Positions 1 through 7,557 of a stretch of DNA of 13,936 nucleotides are shown here, one piece after another (positions within the stretch are counted from its first letter, which is position 1; each line of letters starts with the position of its first letter). The notes beneath the pieces are model-generated. The model searched no databases. It saw only the letters and a program-made list of their open reading frames with translations, and was not told where the DNA came from. The stretch comes from Chloroflexota bacterium. GTDB lineage: Bacteria; Chloroflexota; Dehalococcoidia; Lucifugimonadales; JADFKI01. The stretch is from assembly GCA_022565015.1 (NCBI GenBank), contig JADFKI010000066.1, forward strand, positions 1 to 13,936, written 5' to 3'. A program made the position numbers and the translations under genes.

Positions 1-39
1 GGGGTCGGTAGGCGAAGCAATCAAGCGTGAAGCCGGTCC

Positions 40-86
40 GCGAAGGCGGGAGAGGTCTAATGCGGAATTCAGCATTCGGCCTTCGC
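40..86. other. Nested hairpin near the left edge
   Basis: GCGAAGGC (40-47) pairs perfectly with GCCTTCGC (79-86). Inside it AATGC (59-63) pairs with GCATT (72-76). There is no T-run on either side, so it is not a classical terminator. It could be the 3' end structure of a gene lying left of the window. A frame open from the left edge (2-205) runs through it but does not look like a protein. Confidence 0.4.
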
Positions 87-102
87 AAACTTTACAAGGA
101 GT

Positions 103-249
103 CTTAGTAACTATCTCAAAAAGGAGGACGCCTTGTTCCCGCCCGCCCTCGGGGTTTTTTGTTCCTGGGGGCACATCCCCCAGGCCCTCTGCCAGAGGAG
201 GATAGCCCCCTCTGGACTCCCCCATGACCATTTTGAGATAGTTTCTAAG
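103..249. mobile_element. MITE-like element with 22-bp terminal inverted repeats
   Basis: The left end CTTAGTAACTATCTCAAAAA plus GG (103-124) matches the reverse complement of the right end (228-249) at 20 of 22 positions, including 13 in a row. The element is 147 bp and has no coding capacity for a transposase. Its interior carries two strong hairpins: CCTGGGGG/CCCCCAGG at 164-171 and 177-184, and CCAGAGG/CCTCTGG at 192-198 and 209-215. Long terminal inverted repeats, small size and a structured, gene-free interior are the hallmarks of a miniature inverted-repeat transposable element moved in trans by a transposase elsewhere. I could not see a convincing target-site duplication: the left flank ends in GT and the right flank starts with CA. 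A transcribed palindromic repeat not derived from a transposon is the alternative. Confidence 0.65.
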
Positions 250-575
250 CACCCCCGGCAAGGCAAATGATCGAGGTTTTCGGCCCATCGCGAGCCGTAC
301 CAACGTCCAGGTGTCAGTGCAATGTTATTGTGGTTATCTTAAATATGCCTAGCCTCCTCTAGGTCAAGGTGACCGTAGGGGCTTTTACTCGTTAAGAGCC
401 CCTACGCGCCGAAGAGACCGACCGTAAGCAATCAATGCTTCGGTTATGAAAGACGATGCGGCAGGGCGGATGGCGATTACTATCAGAGCGACGCTGGCGG
501 CAGCCCATGTCGGGACTATCTTAGCTCCCCTACCGCGCCTCATTCTCAATCTGATATCAGAGGACTAACATTACC
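250..575 (+). other. Gene-free leader with three successive hairpins
   Basis: No convincing gene lies here. Three hairpins follow one another: CCTAG/CTAGG (348-352, 359-363); a strong stem of 10 perfect pairs, CGTAGGGGCT/AGCCCCTACG (374-383, 397-406), which extends to 12 of 13; and ACCG-AAGCA/TGCTT-CGGT (421-444) with one bulged T. None is followed by a T-run. They lie 130-230 bases before the HPt-like gene and may be part of its 5' leader or the end of an upstream transcript. I saw no strong sigma-70 promoter. Confidence 0.4.
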
Positions 576-956
576 TTGGACGGCAGTCGAAATAACCCGG
601 AACCCACATCCACATCCATGGTTGCCGATCTCGACGCAGCCGCGGAGAGACTCGGCAGCAGGAAGCTTCTGAAAAAAGTGGCCAAACTGTTTCGGGAGAA
701 CGCTCCAAAGCATCTGGAAAACATGCGTCAGGCGATACAGTCCTCCGACGCCAGGCTCCTGGAGATGTCGGCGCACACGTTCGTCAGCTCCATAGCCTAC
801 CTTGCAGCGGAATCCGCTACCGTGGTTGCCCTTGCCCTGGAGCAGATGGGTCGCGCGGGAGACCTTCAGGGCTCGGAGCAGACCTACGAGGCCCTTCTTG
901 AAGAGATCGGCCGGCTAGATGACGTGCTGGACGAGTTGTCCGCCGAGGAGGACTAG
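576..956 (+). CDS. HPt-like (histidine phosphotransfer) protein
   Basis: This is a 126-residue protein that is all helix in character. It matches the HPt fold: a first helix pair (about 18-55), then the phospho-site helix with SAHTFVSSIAYLAA, where H67 sits at the expected place, then VALALEQMGRAGDL and a final helix. HPt proteins carry phosphoryl groups between receiver domains in a multistep relay. The classical motif is HxLKG; here the lysine is V70 and the glycine is S71, so phosphotransfer may be slow or lost. The start used is TTG at 576, 11 bases after AGAGGA (559-564). ATG at 618 (residue 15) is possible but has no ribosome-binding site, and the domain would be intact from either. The gene ends 2 bases before the kinase start codon, so the two are very likely co-transcribed and translationally coupled. 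Confidence 0.72.
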   Translation: MDGSRNNPEPTSTSMVADLDAAAERLGSRKLLKKVAKLFRENAPKHLENMRQAIQSSDARLLEMSAHTFVSSIAYLAAESATVVALALEQMGRAGDLQGSEQTYEALLEEIGRLDDVLDELSAEED

Positions 957-961
957 CAACG
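946..961 (+). promoter_or_regulatory. Shine-Dalgarno AGGAGG deciding an ACG start
   Basis: A perfect AGGAGG (946-951) lies inside the last codons of the HPt-like gene, 7 bases before ACG at 959-961. The reading frame from ACG gives TRVLVAEDDAVSR, the textbook first strand and acidic pocket of a receiver domain. The frame is open back to 923 but holds no ATG, GTG or TTG before GTG 1001, which would delete that strand and the acidic pocket. CTG at 968 is a weaker alternative. Confidence 0.6.
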
Positions 962-2089
962 AGAGTCCTGGTCGCTGAAGACGATGCTGTTTCTCGTACC
1001 GTGCTGCAGGAGCTGTTGACCGAGCTAGGCTACGACGTAGTGACTTGCGTCGATGGCGACGAGGCGTGGGACGCCCTCTCCAAGGACGACCATCCGGAGC
1101 TCGCGATTCTTGACTGGATGATGCCCGGCATGGACGGTCTGGAGCTATGCCGGCGTTTGCGAGCCTCCCCCCATCCGGAGACGCCTTACATCCTCCTGCT
1201 TACCGTCAGGGGCGGCAAGGAAGACATGGTTTTAGGTCTGCAGGCGGGCGCGGACGACTATCTCACCAAACCCTTCGACAGGGAAGAGATGCGCGCTCGC
1301 ATACGAGTCGGTGAGCGAATCGTGGATTTGCAGCGCCAGCGCCTGGAGCAGGAGACTCGATACTACGTGACCCAGCTCGAGAAGACCGTTGCGGAGCTCC
1401 AAGACTCGCGATCGCGCATAGTAGGCGCCCAGGAAGAAGTCCGAAGGGCCATCGCCGAGGAGCTGCACGGCCACGTACAGACGCAGATGACGGTCCTGAG
1501 CATGCAGCTTGCCGACGCCGTTAAGGACGCTTCGGAGCTTCCCGAGGAGCTGCGCGAGTGCTTGGAAAAGATCGCCGCGGACCTGGACGACCTCAGGGAG
1601 AACGAGATCAGACAGCTCTCTCACAGGCTGCATCCCAGCATCATCAGACTGAACCTCTCCGCGGGGCTTCGATTCCTGCAGGACCAGTACGAACGGGCCA
1701 TCCCGATCTCCCTGGATATAACGGAGGACGTCCAGGGCAGAGAGACCGGTGGAGGCTCTTCATTCCCTTTGAACGTGAGGCTCGGGTTATATCGGGTGGT
1801 CGAGGAGGCCCTTGGTAACGCCATGAAGCACTCCGAGGCCAAGGGGATTCAGGTACGGCTCTGGATAAGCGAGCAAGACTCGACGCTCAATCTCACGATT
1901 CAGGACGACGGAAAGGGCTTCGTCCCCGATGCGGAGACTAAAAGGAGCATTGGGCTCCTTACGATCCAGGACTATATCAGCGCGATCGGAGGGGAATTCA
2001 CCCTGGAATCGGCCCCTGGACGCGGCACGAAGATTTCGGCCTGCGTTCCGATGGAGAGCTGGGGGAATACTACGACTCGCGACGGGTAG
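959..2089 (+). CDS. Soluble hybrid histidine kinase: receiver + HisKA_3 + HATPase
   Basis: This is a 376-residue cytosolic protein with no membrane segment. Residues 1-120 are a receiver domain: acidic pair D8/D9, phospho-acceptor D52 in LDWMMPGMDG, T82 and K104 in LTKPF. A coiled coil follows (about 121-160), then a NarL/DesK-type dimerisation domain with H170 in EELHGHVQ, then a GHKL ATPase with N287 in EEALGNAMKH, D317 in DDGKGF and the G2 box GLLTIQDYISAIGG. It should autophosphorylate and pass phosphate to a response regulator, with its own receiver as an input or regulator. In classical HisKA_3 kinases His is followed by Asp or Glu; here it is Gly. The start is taken as ACG 959, placed by AGGAGG and receiver homology; a GTG start at 1001 would remove the acidic pocket. 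The 3' end overlaps the convergent receiver gene by 20 bp. Domain calls are secure; the start is less so. Confidence 0.88.
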   Translation, partial: TRVLVAEDDAVSRTVLQELLTELGYDVVTCVDGDEAWDALSKDDHPELAILDWMMPGMDGLELCRRLRASPHPETPYILLLTVRGGKEDMVLGLQAGADDYLTKPFDREEMRARIRVGERIVDLQRQRLEQETRYYVTQLEKTVAELQDSRSRIVGAQEEVRRAIAEELHGHVQTQMTVLSMQLADAVKDASELPEELRECLEKIAADLDDLRENEIRQLSHRLHPSIIRLNLSAGLRFLQDQYERAIPISLDITEDVQGRETGGGSSFPLNVRLGLYRVVEEALGNAMKHSEAKGIQVRLWISEQDSTLNLTIQDDGKGFVPDAETKRSIGLLTIQDYISAIGGEFTLESAPGRGTKISACVPMESWGNTTTRDG

Positions 2090-2444
2090 TGCCGTCGAGC
2101 ATGCCGGACAGGGCATCGGCGGTGAGGTCGCTCTTCTTCAAGAATCCGATGGCTCCAAGCTCCAATGCCATCCTGGGATATTCGTCGTTGCCGTCCATGC
2201 TTGCCATGGCCACGCGGAGACCCGGCCTACACTCCAACATCTTGGCCGCCGTCTCGAATCCGTCCATACCCGGCATCTGGACATCCATCAAGACGAGGTC
2301 CGGCGCTATGTCGTTTACTATCCGGAGCGCTTCGTCGCCGTTGCACGCCTCGGCAACCACGGAAAAGCCCTTCTGACCGTCGAGGAGCTTCCTGACCATA
2401 CGTCGCATCGGCTCCTGGTCGTCAACTATCATCACCCTTATCAT
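2070..2444 (-). CDS. Single-domain response regulator (CheY-like receiver)
   Basis: This 124-residue protein is a receiver domain and nothing else. MIVDD gives the acidic pair D8/D9, MDVQMPGMDG gives phospho-acceptor D54, S82 stands at the usual Ser/Thr switch position, and FLKK gives the conserved lysine (K104). Such proteins act as phosphate shuttles or sinks, or bind a target protein directly; there is no DNA-binding or enzymatic output. It lies 48 bases after the NarL-type regulator on the same strand, so the two probably form one operon. The gap holds a small hairpin, GCCGG/CCGGC (2465-2469, 2478-2482). ATG 2444 has no clear ribosome-binding site; ATG at residue 5, preceded by AAGGG, is an alternative. 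Its last 20 bp overlap the 3' end of the hybrid kinase from the other strand, which suggests shared function and possible antisense interplay. Confidence 0.88.
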   Translation of the reverse strand: MIRVMIVDDQEPMRRMVRKLLDGQKGFSVVAEACNGDEALRIVNDIAPDLVLMDVQMPGMDGFETAAKMLECRPGLRVAMASMDGNDEYPRMALELGAIGFLKKSDLTADALSGMLDGTTRRES

Positions 2445-2492
2445 CGAGGCATTGATTTCGGAAGGCCGGACTCAGACCCGGCAGACATGGAC

Positions 2493-3134
2493 CTAAATGC
2501 CACCGGTCTGCTCCAGGTAGACCCTGACCACGGACACTCTGGGGTCTACCCCGTCGCCTAGCTGCAAGTCAAGTGACTTGACTATGCTCGCCAAACGGCC
2601 GCGCACCTGCCCTTCGTCTATTACCAGCTCCTTGGCGATCGCGGCGTCGGAATACCCCTGTGCTATCAGCTCCAGGACTTTCAGATGCTCGGGCGGGAGG
2701 CTGGAGAGGGGTGTATCGGCCTTTGGCTGCAGCACCTCGGTGACCATCGGATCCACCACCAACATGCCCCAGGCGGCACCTCGTATGGCCCGCACGACGG
2801 ACTCAATGTCCCGAACGTTGCGCTTTATGAGGTAAGACCAGCCACCGGAGGTCACTATGAACTGCTTGGTCTTATGGTTGGAAAGGAGGACGATACCCGT
2901 GGCCGGGTACTTGTTCTTTATGGTGTAACCGGCCTCTATGCCGGTTATGCCTTCGCCGAGCTCGATGTCCATGAGCATGACTTCGGGATGCAGGTCGTCA
3001 GCCAGCCGTATGGCTTCCTCCCCCGTTGCTGCCTCTCCAACGACCTGGACATCCGGGTCGCCGTCGAGCTGAGAGTGGAGCATCTGCCGGAACAGCGGCT
3101 CGTCTTCGACTATTATGACCTTGGTGGCGCTCAC
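2493..3134 (-). CDS. NarL/FixJ-family response regulator (receiver + LuxR-type HTH)
   Basis: This is a 213-residue transcription factor. Residues 1-125 form a receiver: E10/D11, phospho-acceptor D56 in LMDIELG, S85 and K104. A short linker leads to a LuxR/GerE helix-turn-helix at about 143-190, with LPPEHLKVLELIAQGYSDAAIAKEL matching the LTxRExEVLxLIAxG pattern. The recognition helix (VIDEGQVRGRLASIVKSL) is divergent: the usual TVKxH is QVRGR, so its DNA target may be unusual. HisKA_3 kinases typically pair with NarL-type regulators, so the convergent hybrid kinase is the likely partner. The start is GTG 3134 behind AGGAG, 6 bases away. It is the first gene of a two-gene operon with the CheY-like receiver. 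A C-terminal tail of about 20 residues follows the HTH. Confidence 0.9.
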   Translation of the reverse strand: MSATKVIIVEDEPLFRQMLHSQLDGDPDVQVVGEAATGEEAIRLADDLHPEVMLMDIELGEGITGIEAGYTIKNKYPATGIVLLSNHKTKQFIVTSGGWSYLIKRNVRDIESVVRAIRGAAWGMLVVDPMVTEVLQPKADTPLSSLPPEHLKVLELIAQGYSDAAIAKELVIDEGQVRGRLASIVKSLDLQLGDGVDPRVSVVRVYLEQTGGI

Positions 3135-3159
3135 CGTAAACTCCTGGGCCCTCTAGTCA

Positions 3160-3165
3160 AATATA
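3160..3165 (-). promoter_or_regulatory. Possible -10 box for the regulator operon
   Basis: TATATT on the - strand lies 25 bases before the GTG start of the NarL-type gene and just after the terminator of the upstream gene. No good -35 box is visible at the usual distance, so this is tentative. Confidence 0.3.
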
Positions 3166-3181
3166 AACGACAACCACGCCG

Positions 3182-3220
3182 CCCAAAACAAACGGGGAGC
3201 ACCCAAAAGGCGCTCCCCGT
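3182..3220 (-). terminator. Rho-independent terminator of the propeller gene
   Basis: ACGGGGAGC (3192-3200) pairs perfectly over 9 bp with GCTCCCCGT (3212-3220), with an 11-base loop. Read on the - strand the stem is followed by TTTGTTTTGGG, a U-rich tract. It lies downstream of the propeller gene and upstream of the regulator operon, separating the two transcripts. Confidence 0.75.
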
Positions 3221-3294
3221 CCGTCTCTGCTTTCGGCCCAGGCCTTTGTGAGCTAGCGCCTGGTTGCGTAAGTCTTGATACGTAATATTTCCCT

Positions 3295-3336
3295 TCCGCC
3301 TGTCCGGCCCATCGGACTCCGCGACGGAGAGGCGGA
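3295..3336. other. Compact three-way junction (candidate structured RNA)
   Basis: TCCGCCT (3295-3301) pairs perfectly with AGGCGGA (3330-3336). Between them sit two complete hairpins, TCCG/CGGA (3303-3316) and CTCCG/CGGAG (3317-3329, three-base loop). One base is left between stems. The fold works on both strands. It sits in the 298-base gap 3135-3432, with more hairpins on its right: CCCC/GGGG (3343-3357) and GCACC/GGTGC (3362-3387). I saw no match to a riboswitch class I know. It may be a 3' UTR element of the propeller gene, a small RNA, or an interspersed palindromic repeat. Confidence 0.5.
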
Positions 3337-3432
3337 CCAGACCCCCGCTAAAAGGGGCTAAGCACCTTGATAACATATCGAGGGTGCGTGGGCGGGATAT
3401 ATATCTCGTATCGCTTTTTACGTCACTGGACA

Positions 3433-4386
3433 CTAGCGTACTCTGCGCAGCTTGCTGAGGCTTCGAAGCTCCTTGGGCGGGTCCATATTTCTACCGCGAA
3501 TCGTGAACGAGACCTCGCCGACGTATATGTCGCCATGTGAGTCCACGCCGATGCCGTGCGGGGCGATAAACTTGCCGGGCTCCTCACCCTCTTCAGGATG
3601 TCCGATTCGGGCGAGCAGCTCTCCCTTGGGGCTCAAGATGCTGATGTTGTGGCCCATGTTCGGTGGAGTGGGCACCTCATTCAGCATGCCTGGAAGCTCG
3701 CCGATGTAGATGTTACCGTCCGGACCTATGGTCATGCCGTTGGGAAGGAAGATGTTGTTCCATACGTCGAGGACGTTGCCCTCCGTGTCGAAGACCTGTA
3801 CGCGATGGGCCTCCCTGTCCGCGACGATCACCCTGTCATCGTCGTCAACCGCGATGTTATGCGGCCGCAGGAACTGGCCGGGAGCGATGCCCGGCTCGCC
3901 CCACGACTTCACGAGCTGACCGTCGCCGGTGTACTTGTGTACCCGGAAGTTGCCGTAGCCGTCGGTGATGTAGATGTGCCCCGTCCTCTTGGACACGGCG
4001 GCGTGGGTAGGCCGGTTGAACGGGTCGCCCTTCCACTTCTCCGTGGCCTGGCCATGGGTTCCGATGGTCATCAGGAGCTCGCCGTCGGATGTAAACTTGG
4101 TTATCGTATGTATTCCATCATCGGCGCAGAACACCGTATCGTCGGGCCCGATGAAGATGCCGTGCGTCCTGTTGCTGAAGATACCCTTGCCGAAACCGCG
4201 CAAGAAGTTGCCGTCGGTGTCGAAAACCATTACGGGGTTCTCTTCGTTGCGGCTGAAAATATACACCTGGTCCCTGGAGTCTACCGCGACGCCCGGGGTC
4301 TCCTGAAGCCTTGCACCTCCGGGCAAGGTGGGCCAGGAGTCCAGGGCCTCATATTTGAAGTCTCCACTCCCAATAATCGCACTCAT
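3433..4386 (-). CDS. NHL-repeat six-bladed beta-propeller protein
   Basis: This 317-residue protein is built of NHL-type repeats of about 40-50 residues. The recurring pattern is PHGIGVDSHGDIYVGE / PHNIAVDDDDRVIVAD followed by VxVFDTEGNxL. Blades fall near 31-65, 76-110, 127-165, 175-210, 217-262 and 277-317. Databases often name this type peptidyl-alpha-hydroxyglycine alpha-amidating lyase family, after the lyase propeller, but the real substrate is unknown and enzymatic activity should not be assumed. There is no signal peptide, so it is probably cytosolic. The start is ATG 4386 with AAGGAGG 10 bases upstream. It is a monocistronic unit divergent from groEL, ending at the terminator near 3182-3220 after a long structured 3' UTR. 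The fold assignment is secure and the function is not. Confidence 0.85.
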   Translation of the reverse strand: MSAIIGSGDFKYEALDSWPTLPGGARLQETPGVAVDSRDQVYIFSRNEENPVMVFDTDGNFLRGFGKGIFSNRTHGIFIGPDDTVFCADDGIHTITKFTSDGELLMTIGTHGQATEKWKGDPFNRPTHAAVSKRTGHIYITDGYGNFRVHKYTGDGQLVKSWGEPGIAPGQFLRPHNIAVDDDDRVIVADREAHRVQVFDTEGNVLDVWNNIFLPNGMTIGPDGNIYIGELPGMLNEVPTPPNMGHNISILSPKGELLARIGHPEEGEEPGKFIAPHGIGVDSHGDIYVGEVSFTIRGRNMDPPKELRSLSKLRRVR

Positions 4387-4439
4387 TATGCACAGTCCTC
4401 CTTCGATTGGGTATGCGAAATCACTAGGCGGCGATTCCG

Positions 4440-4453
4440 ACGGCTGCAGCCGT
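4440..4453. promoter_or_regulatory. 14-bp perfect palindrome upstream of the propeller gene
   Basis: ACGGCTGCAGCCGT is perfectly self-complementary. It lies 54 bases before the propeller start, in the divergent region between it and groEL. Its size and symmetry fit a dimeric repressor site, but no factor is known. Confidence 0.35.
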
Positions 4454-4600
4454 TTCTTCGGAAAAGAGTCCGGGATTCGAACCCGACAGGGCGCATGCTA
4501 TAGCCCGAAAATGCCGGTGTCAAATCCGAGTGACCGGGTTTCTGAAACCATGTGTCGCCCATCATTTTGCGAGGTCGCGAAGACCCGAAGACATCCGGAC

Positions 4601-4644
4601 TTCATAAGAGGCGCCGAGGACTGTATAATCTTGAGTGATTCAAG
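4601..4644 (+). promoter_or_regulatory. Sigma-70-type promoter of groEL with an inverted repeat at the start site
   Basis: A perfect TATAAT (4624-4629) is preceded, with a 17-base spacer, by TTCATA (4601-4606; 4 of 6 to TTGACA). Right behind it is CTTGA-GTGAT-TCAAG (4630-4644), a 5-bp inverted repeat covering the expected transcription start. It is not the CIRCE element (TTAGCACTC-N9-GAGTGCTAA) that controls many groE operons. The leader to ATG 4679 would be about 43 bases. Confidence 0.65.
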
Positions 4645-4678
4645 AACCAACGACTCACTTATTGAGAGGTGTATTTAG

Positions 4679-6280
<1,602 letters not shown>

Positions 6281-6312
6281 GGCAAGGAGCGAAGGCTGAG
6301 ATAGATCTAACA

Positions 6313-6345
6313 ACAGGGGTGGGAAGAGCTTCCCGCCCCTGTCTT
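6313..6345 (+). terminator. Terminator after groEL
   Basis: ACAGGGGTGGGAAG (6313-6326) pairs with CTTCCCGCCCCTGT (6329-6342), with 13 Watson-Crick positions and one G-U. The run after it (CTTCGTGG) is only weakly T-rich. It lies 33 bases past the groEL stop. Confidence 0.65.
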
Positions 6346-6400
6346 CGTGGAAGCGTGCATGGTCGGCAGGAAAGACCTCATGCGGGCCAGATTAGTAAGT

Positions 6401-6418
6401 TGAACGGTCTGAACGGTA
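6401..6418 (+). repeat. Tandem 9-mer before the ABC operon
   Basis: TGAACGGTC is followed directly by TGAACGGTA, 50 bases before the ABC ATPase start. A short tandem repeat in this place could be a regulator site or chance. I found no convincing -10 box beside it. Confidence 0.3.
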
Positions 6419-6468
6419 CATCTGAGACAGACGGACCTGCGTATTGCTTTACGTAGAGGAAATTCACA

Positions 6469-7482
6469 ATGGCCGACCAGACGGATACGTTGGAAAAGAA
6501 TGGGCTGGCTTCGGAAGCCCCTCGCGGGGATTTCAGCATTGAGGTCAACGGCGTCAGCAAGTTCTTTGGAGAGCTCACGGCCGTAGATAACCTGAGCTTC
6601 CAGGTGCGCAAGGGTGAGGTCGTCGGATTCCTTGGCCCCAACGGCTCCGGCAAGACGACGACGATGCGGATGCTGACCTCATTCTACACGCCGGACGCAG
6701 GCAACATTCGTGTCGATGGAATGGACACGCAGGAAGATGACCTGGTTACAAGGTATAGCATCGGCTACCTTCCGGAGAACAACCCCATCTATGCCGACCT
6801 CCTCGTAACGGAGTATCTCAACTTCGTGGCGGACCTGAGGTCAATGACCAAGTCCCAGCGCAAAGAAAACATGGCGCGTACCGTCGAAGAGACCGGCCTC
6901 CAGGACGTCTTCTACCGGCCCATCGGACAGCTTTCCAAAGGGTATCGACAGCGCGTCGGACTGGCGCAGGCGATCCTGCATCGCCCATCTATCCTGATTC
7001 TGGACGAACCCACCGAGGGTCTCGACCCAAACCAGCGCCTGACGATTCGGGACCTGATTCGCTCCCTGGGCAAAGAGCGTACAGTCATGCTCAGCACCCA
7101 TATAATGCAAGAGGTCGAGACGACTTGCGAGCGGGTGATCCTCATTAGCAAGGGCCGCCTGGTGCTGGACAGCCCGGTAAGGGAGCTGCTCGAGCGGGCC
7201 CACGGAATGCGCACCGTTCACGTTGAGGTGGAGGGCAGGGACGTGGAGAAGGGCCTGGAGAGCCTGTCCGGCGTCGATTCCATCGAGCGTGAGTCGCCCG
7301 TCGGGGACCGCAAACGATACGTCATCTCCACCAAGGGCGATGATGACGTACGCCCCGAGATTTTCCAGCTGGCGAAAAAGCGCGACTGGGTGCTCTGGGA
7401 GCTGCGCGAGGATAGGGCCCGAATGGAGGACGTTTTCCACGAGCTAACCGCAGAGCCGGGACAGCAATTTGATGGGGAATAA
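6469..7482 (+). CDS. ABC transporter ATP-binding protein, gliding/GldA type
   Basis: This 337-residue ATPase binds and hydrolyses ATP to drive the membrane partner encoded next. Visible motifs are Walker A GPNGSGKTT (56-64), YLPENNPIY at the Q-loop with Glu103 as in the GldA type, signature LSKGYRQR (155-162), Walker B ILILDE (175-180) and the switch His211 in STHIMQE. After about residue 235 comes the extra C-terminal domain seen in GldA and related ABC-2 exporters. The N-terminus has about 20 acidic, disordered residues. ATG 6469 follows GAGGA with 8 bases between. It starts a three-gene cluster with the permease/GldG fusion (75-base gap) and a DUF4340 protein. In Bacteroidota GldA-GldF-GldG is needed for gliding; homologues occur in many non-gliding phyla, so motility should not be assumed here. 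Confidence 0.9.
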   Translation: MADQTDTLEKNGLASEAPRGDFSIEVNGVSKFFGELTAVDNLSFQVRKGEVVGFLGPNGSGKTTTMRMLTSFYTPDAGNIRVDGMDTQEDDLVTRYSIGYLPENNPIYADLLVTEYLNFVADLRSMTKSQRKENMARTVEETGLQDVFYRPIGQLSKGYRQRVGLAQAILHRPSILILDEPTEGLDPNQRLTIRDLIRSLGKERTVMLSTHIMQEVETTCERVILISKGRLVLDSPVRELLERAHGMRTVHVEVEGRDVEKGLESLSGVDSIERESPVGDRKRYVISTKGDDDVRPEIFQLAKKRDWVLWELREDRARMEDVFHELTAEPGQQFDGE

Positions 7483-7557
7483 GATTCACTCGGCCGGCAG
7501 GCTTTCACCCGTTGAATGCCGCCGACTGATTGACGGCAGGGAGGTTCTTGTAAGGGC

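Noticed and set aside
2..205. A + strand frame open from the left edge into the MITE-like element
   Set aside because: The translation is Arg/Ser/Pro-rich, matches no family I know and runs through the terminal repeat and hairpins. It could at most be the tail of an upstream gene, which cannot be shown here.
3131..3433. A 100-codon - strand frame between the propeller and regulator genes
   Set aside because: It spans the three-way junction and the terminator, has low-complexity basic composition and no recognisable domain. It looks like non-coding DNA.
3556..4503. A 315-codon + strand frame opposite the propeller gene
   Set aside because: It is an antisense shadow. The - strand frame shows clear NHL repeats, a good ribosome-binding site and a terminator. 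The end of the shadow (RDSNP) is only the T-arm-like sequence read backwards.
4456..4545. Functional tRNA gene on the - strand
   Set aside because: Only the T-arm fits. The 3' acceptor half has no 5' partner within a plausible distance, and no anticodon arm with a 7-base loop can be drawn.
4630..4660. CIRCE heat-shock operator before groEL
   Set aside because: Words such as GAGTG and ACTCACT occur, but the TTAGCACTC-N9-GAGTGCTAA pattern is absent; only a 5-bp inverted repeat is present.
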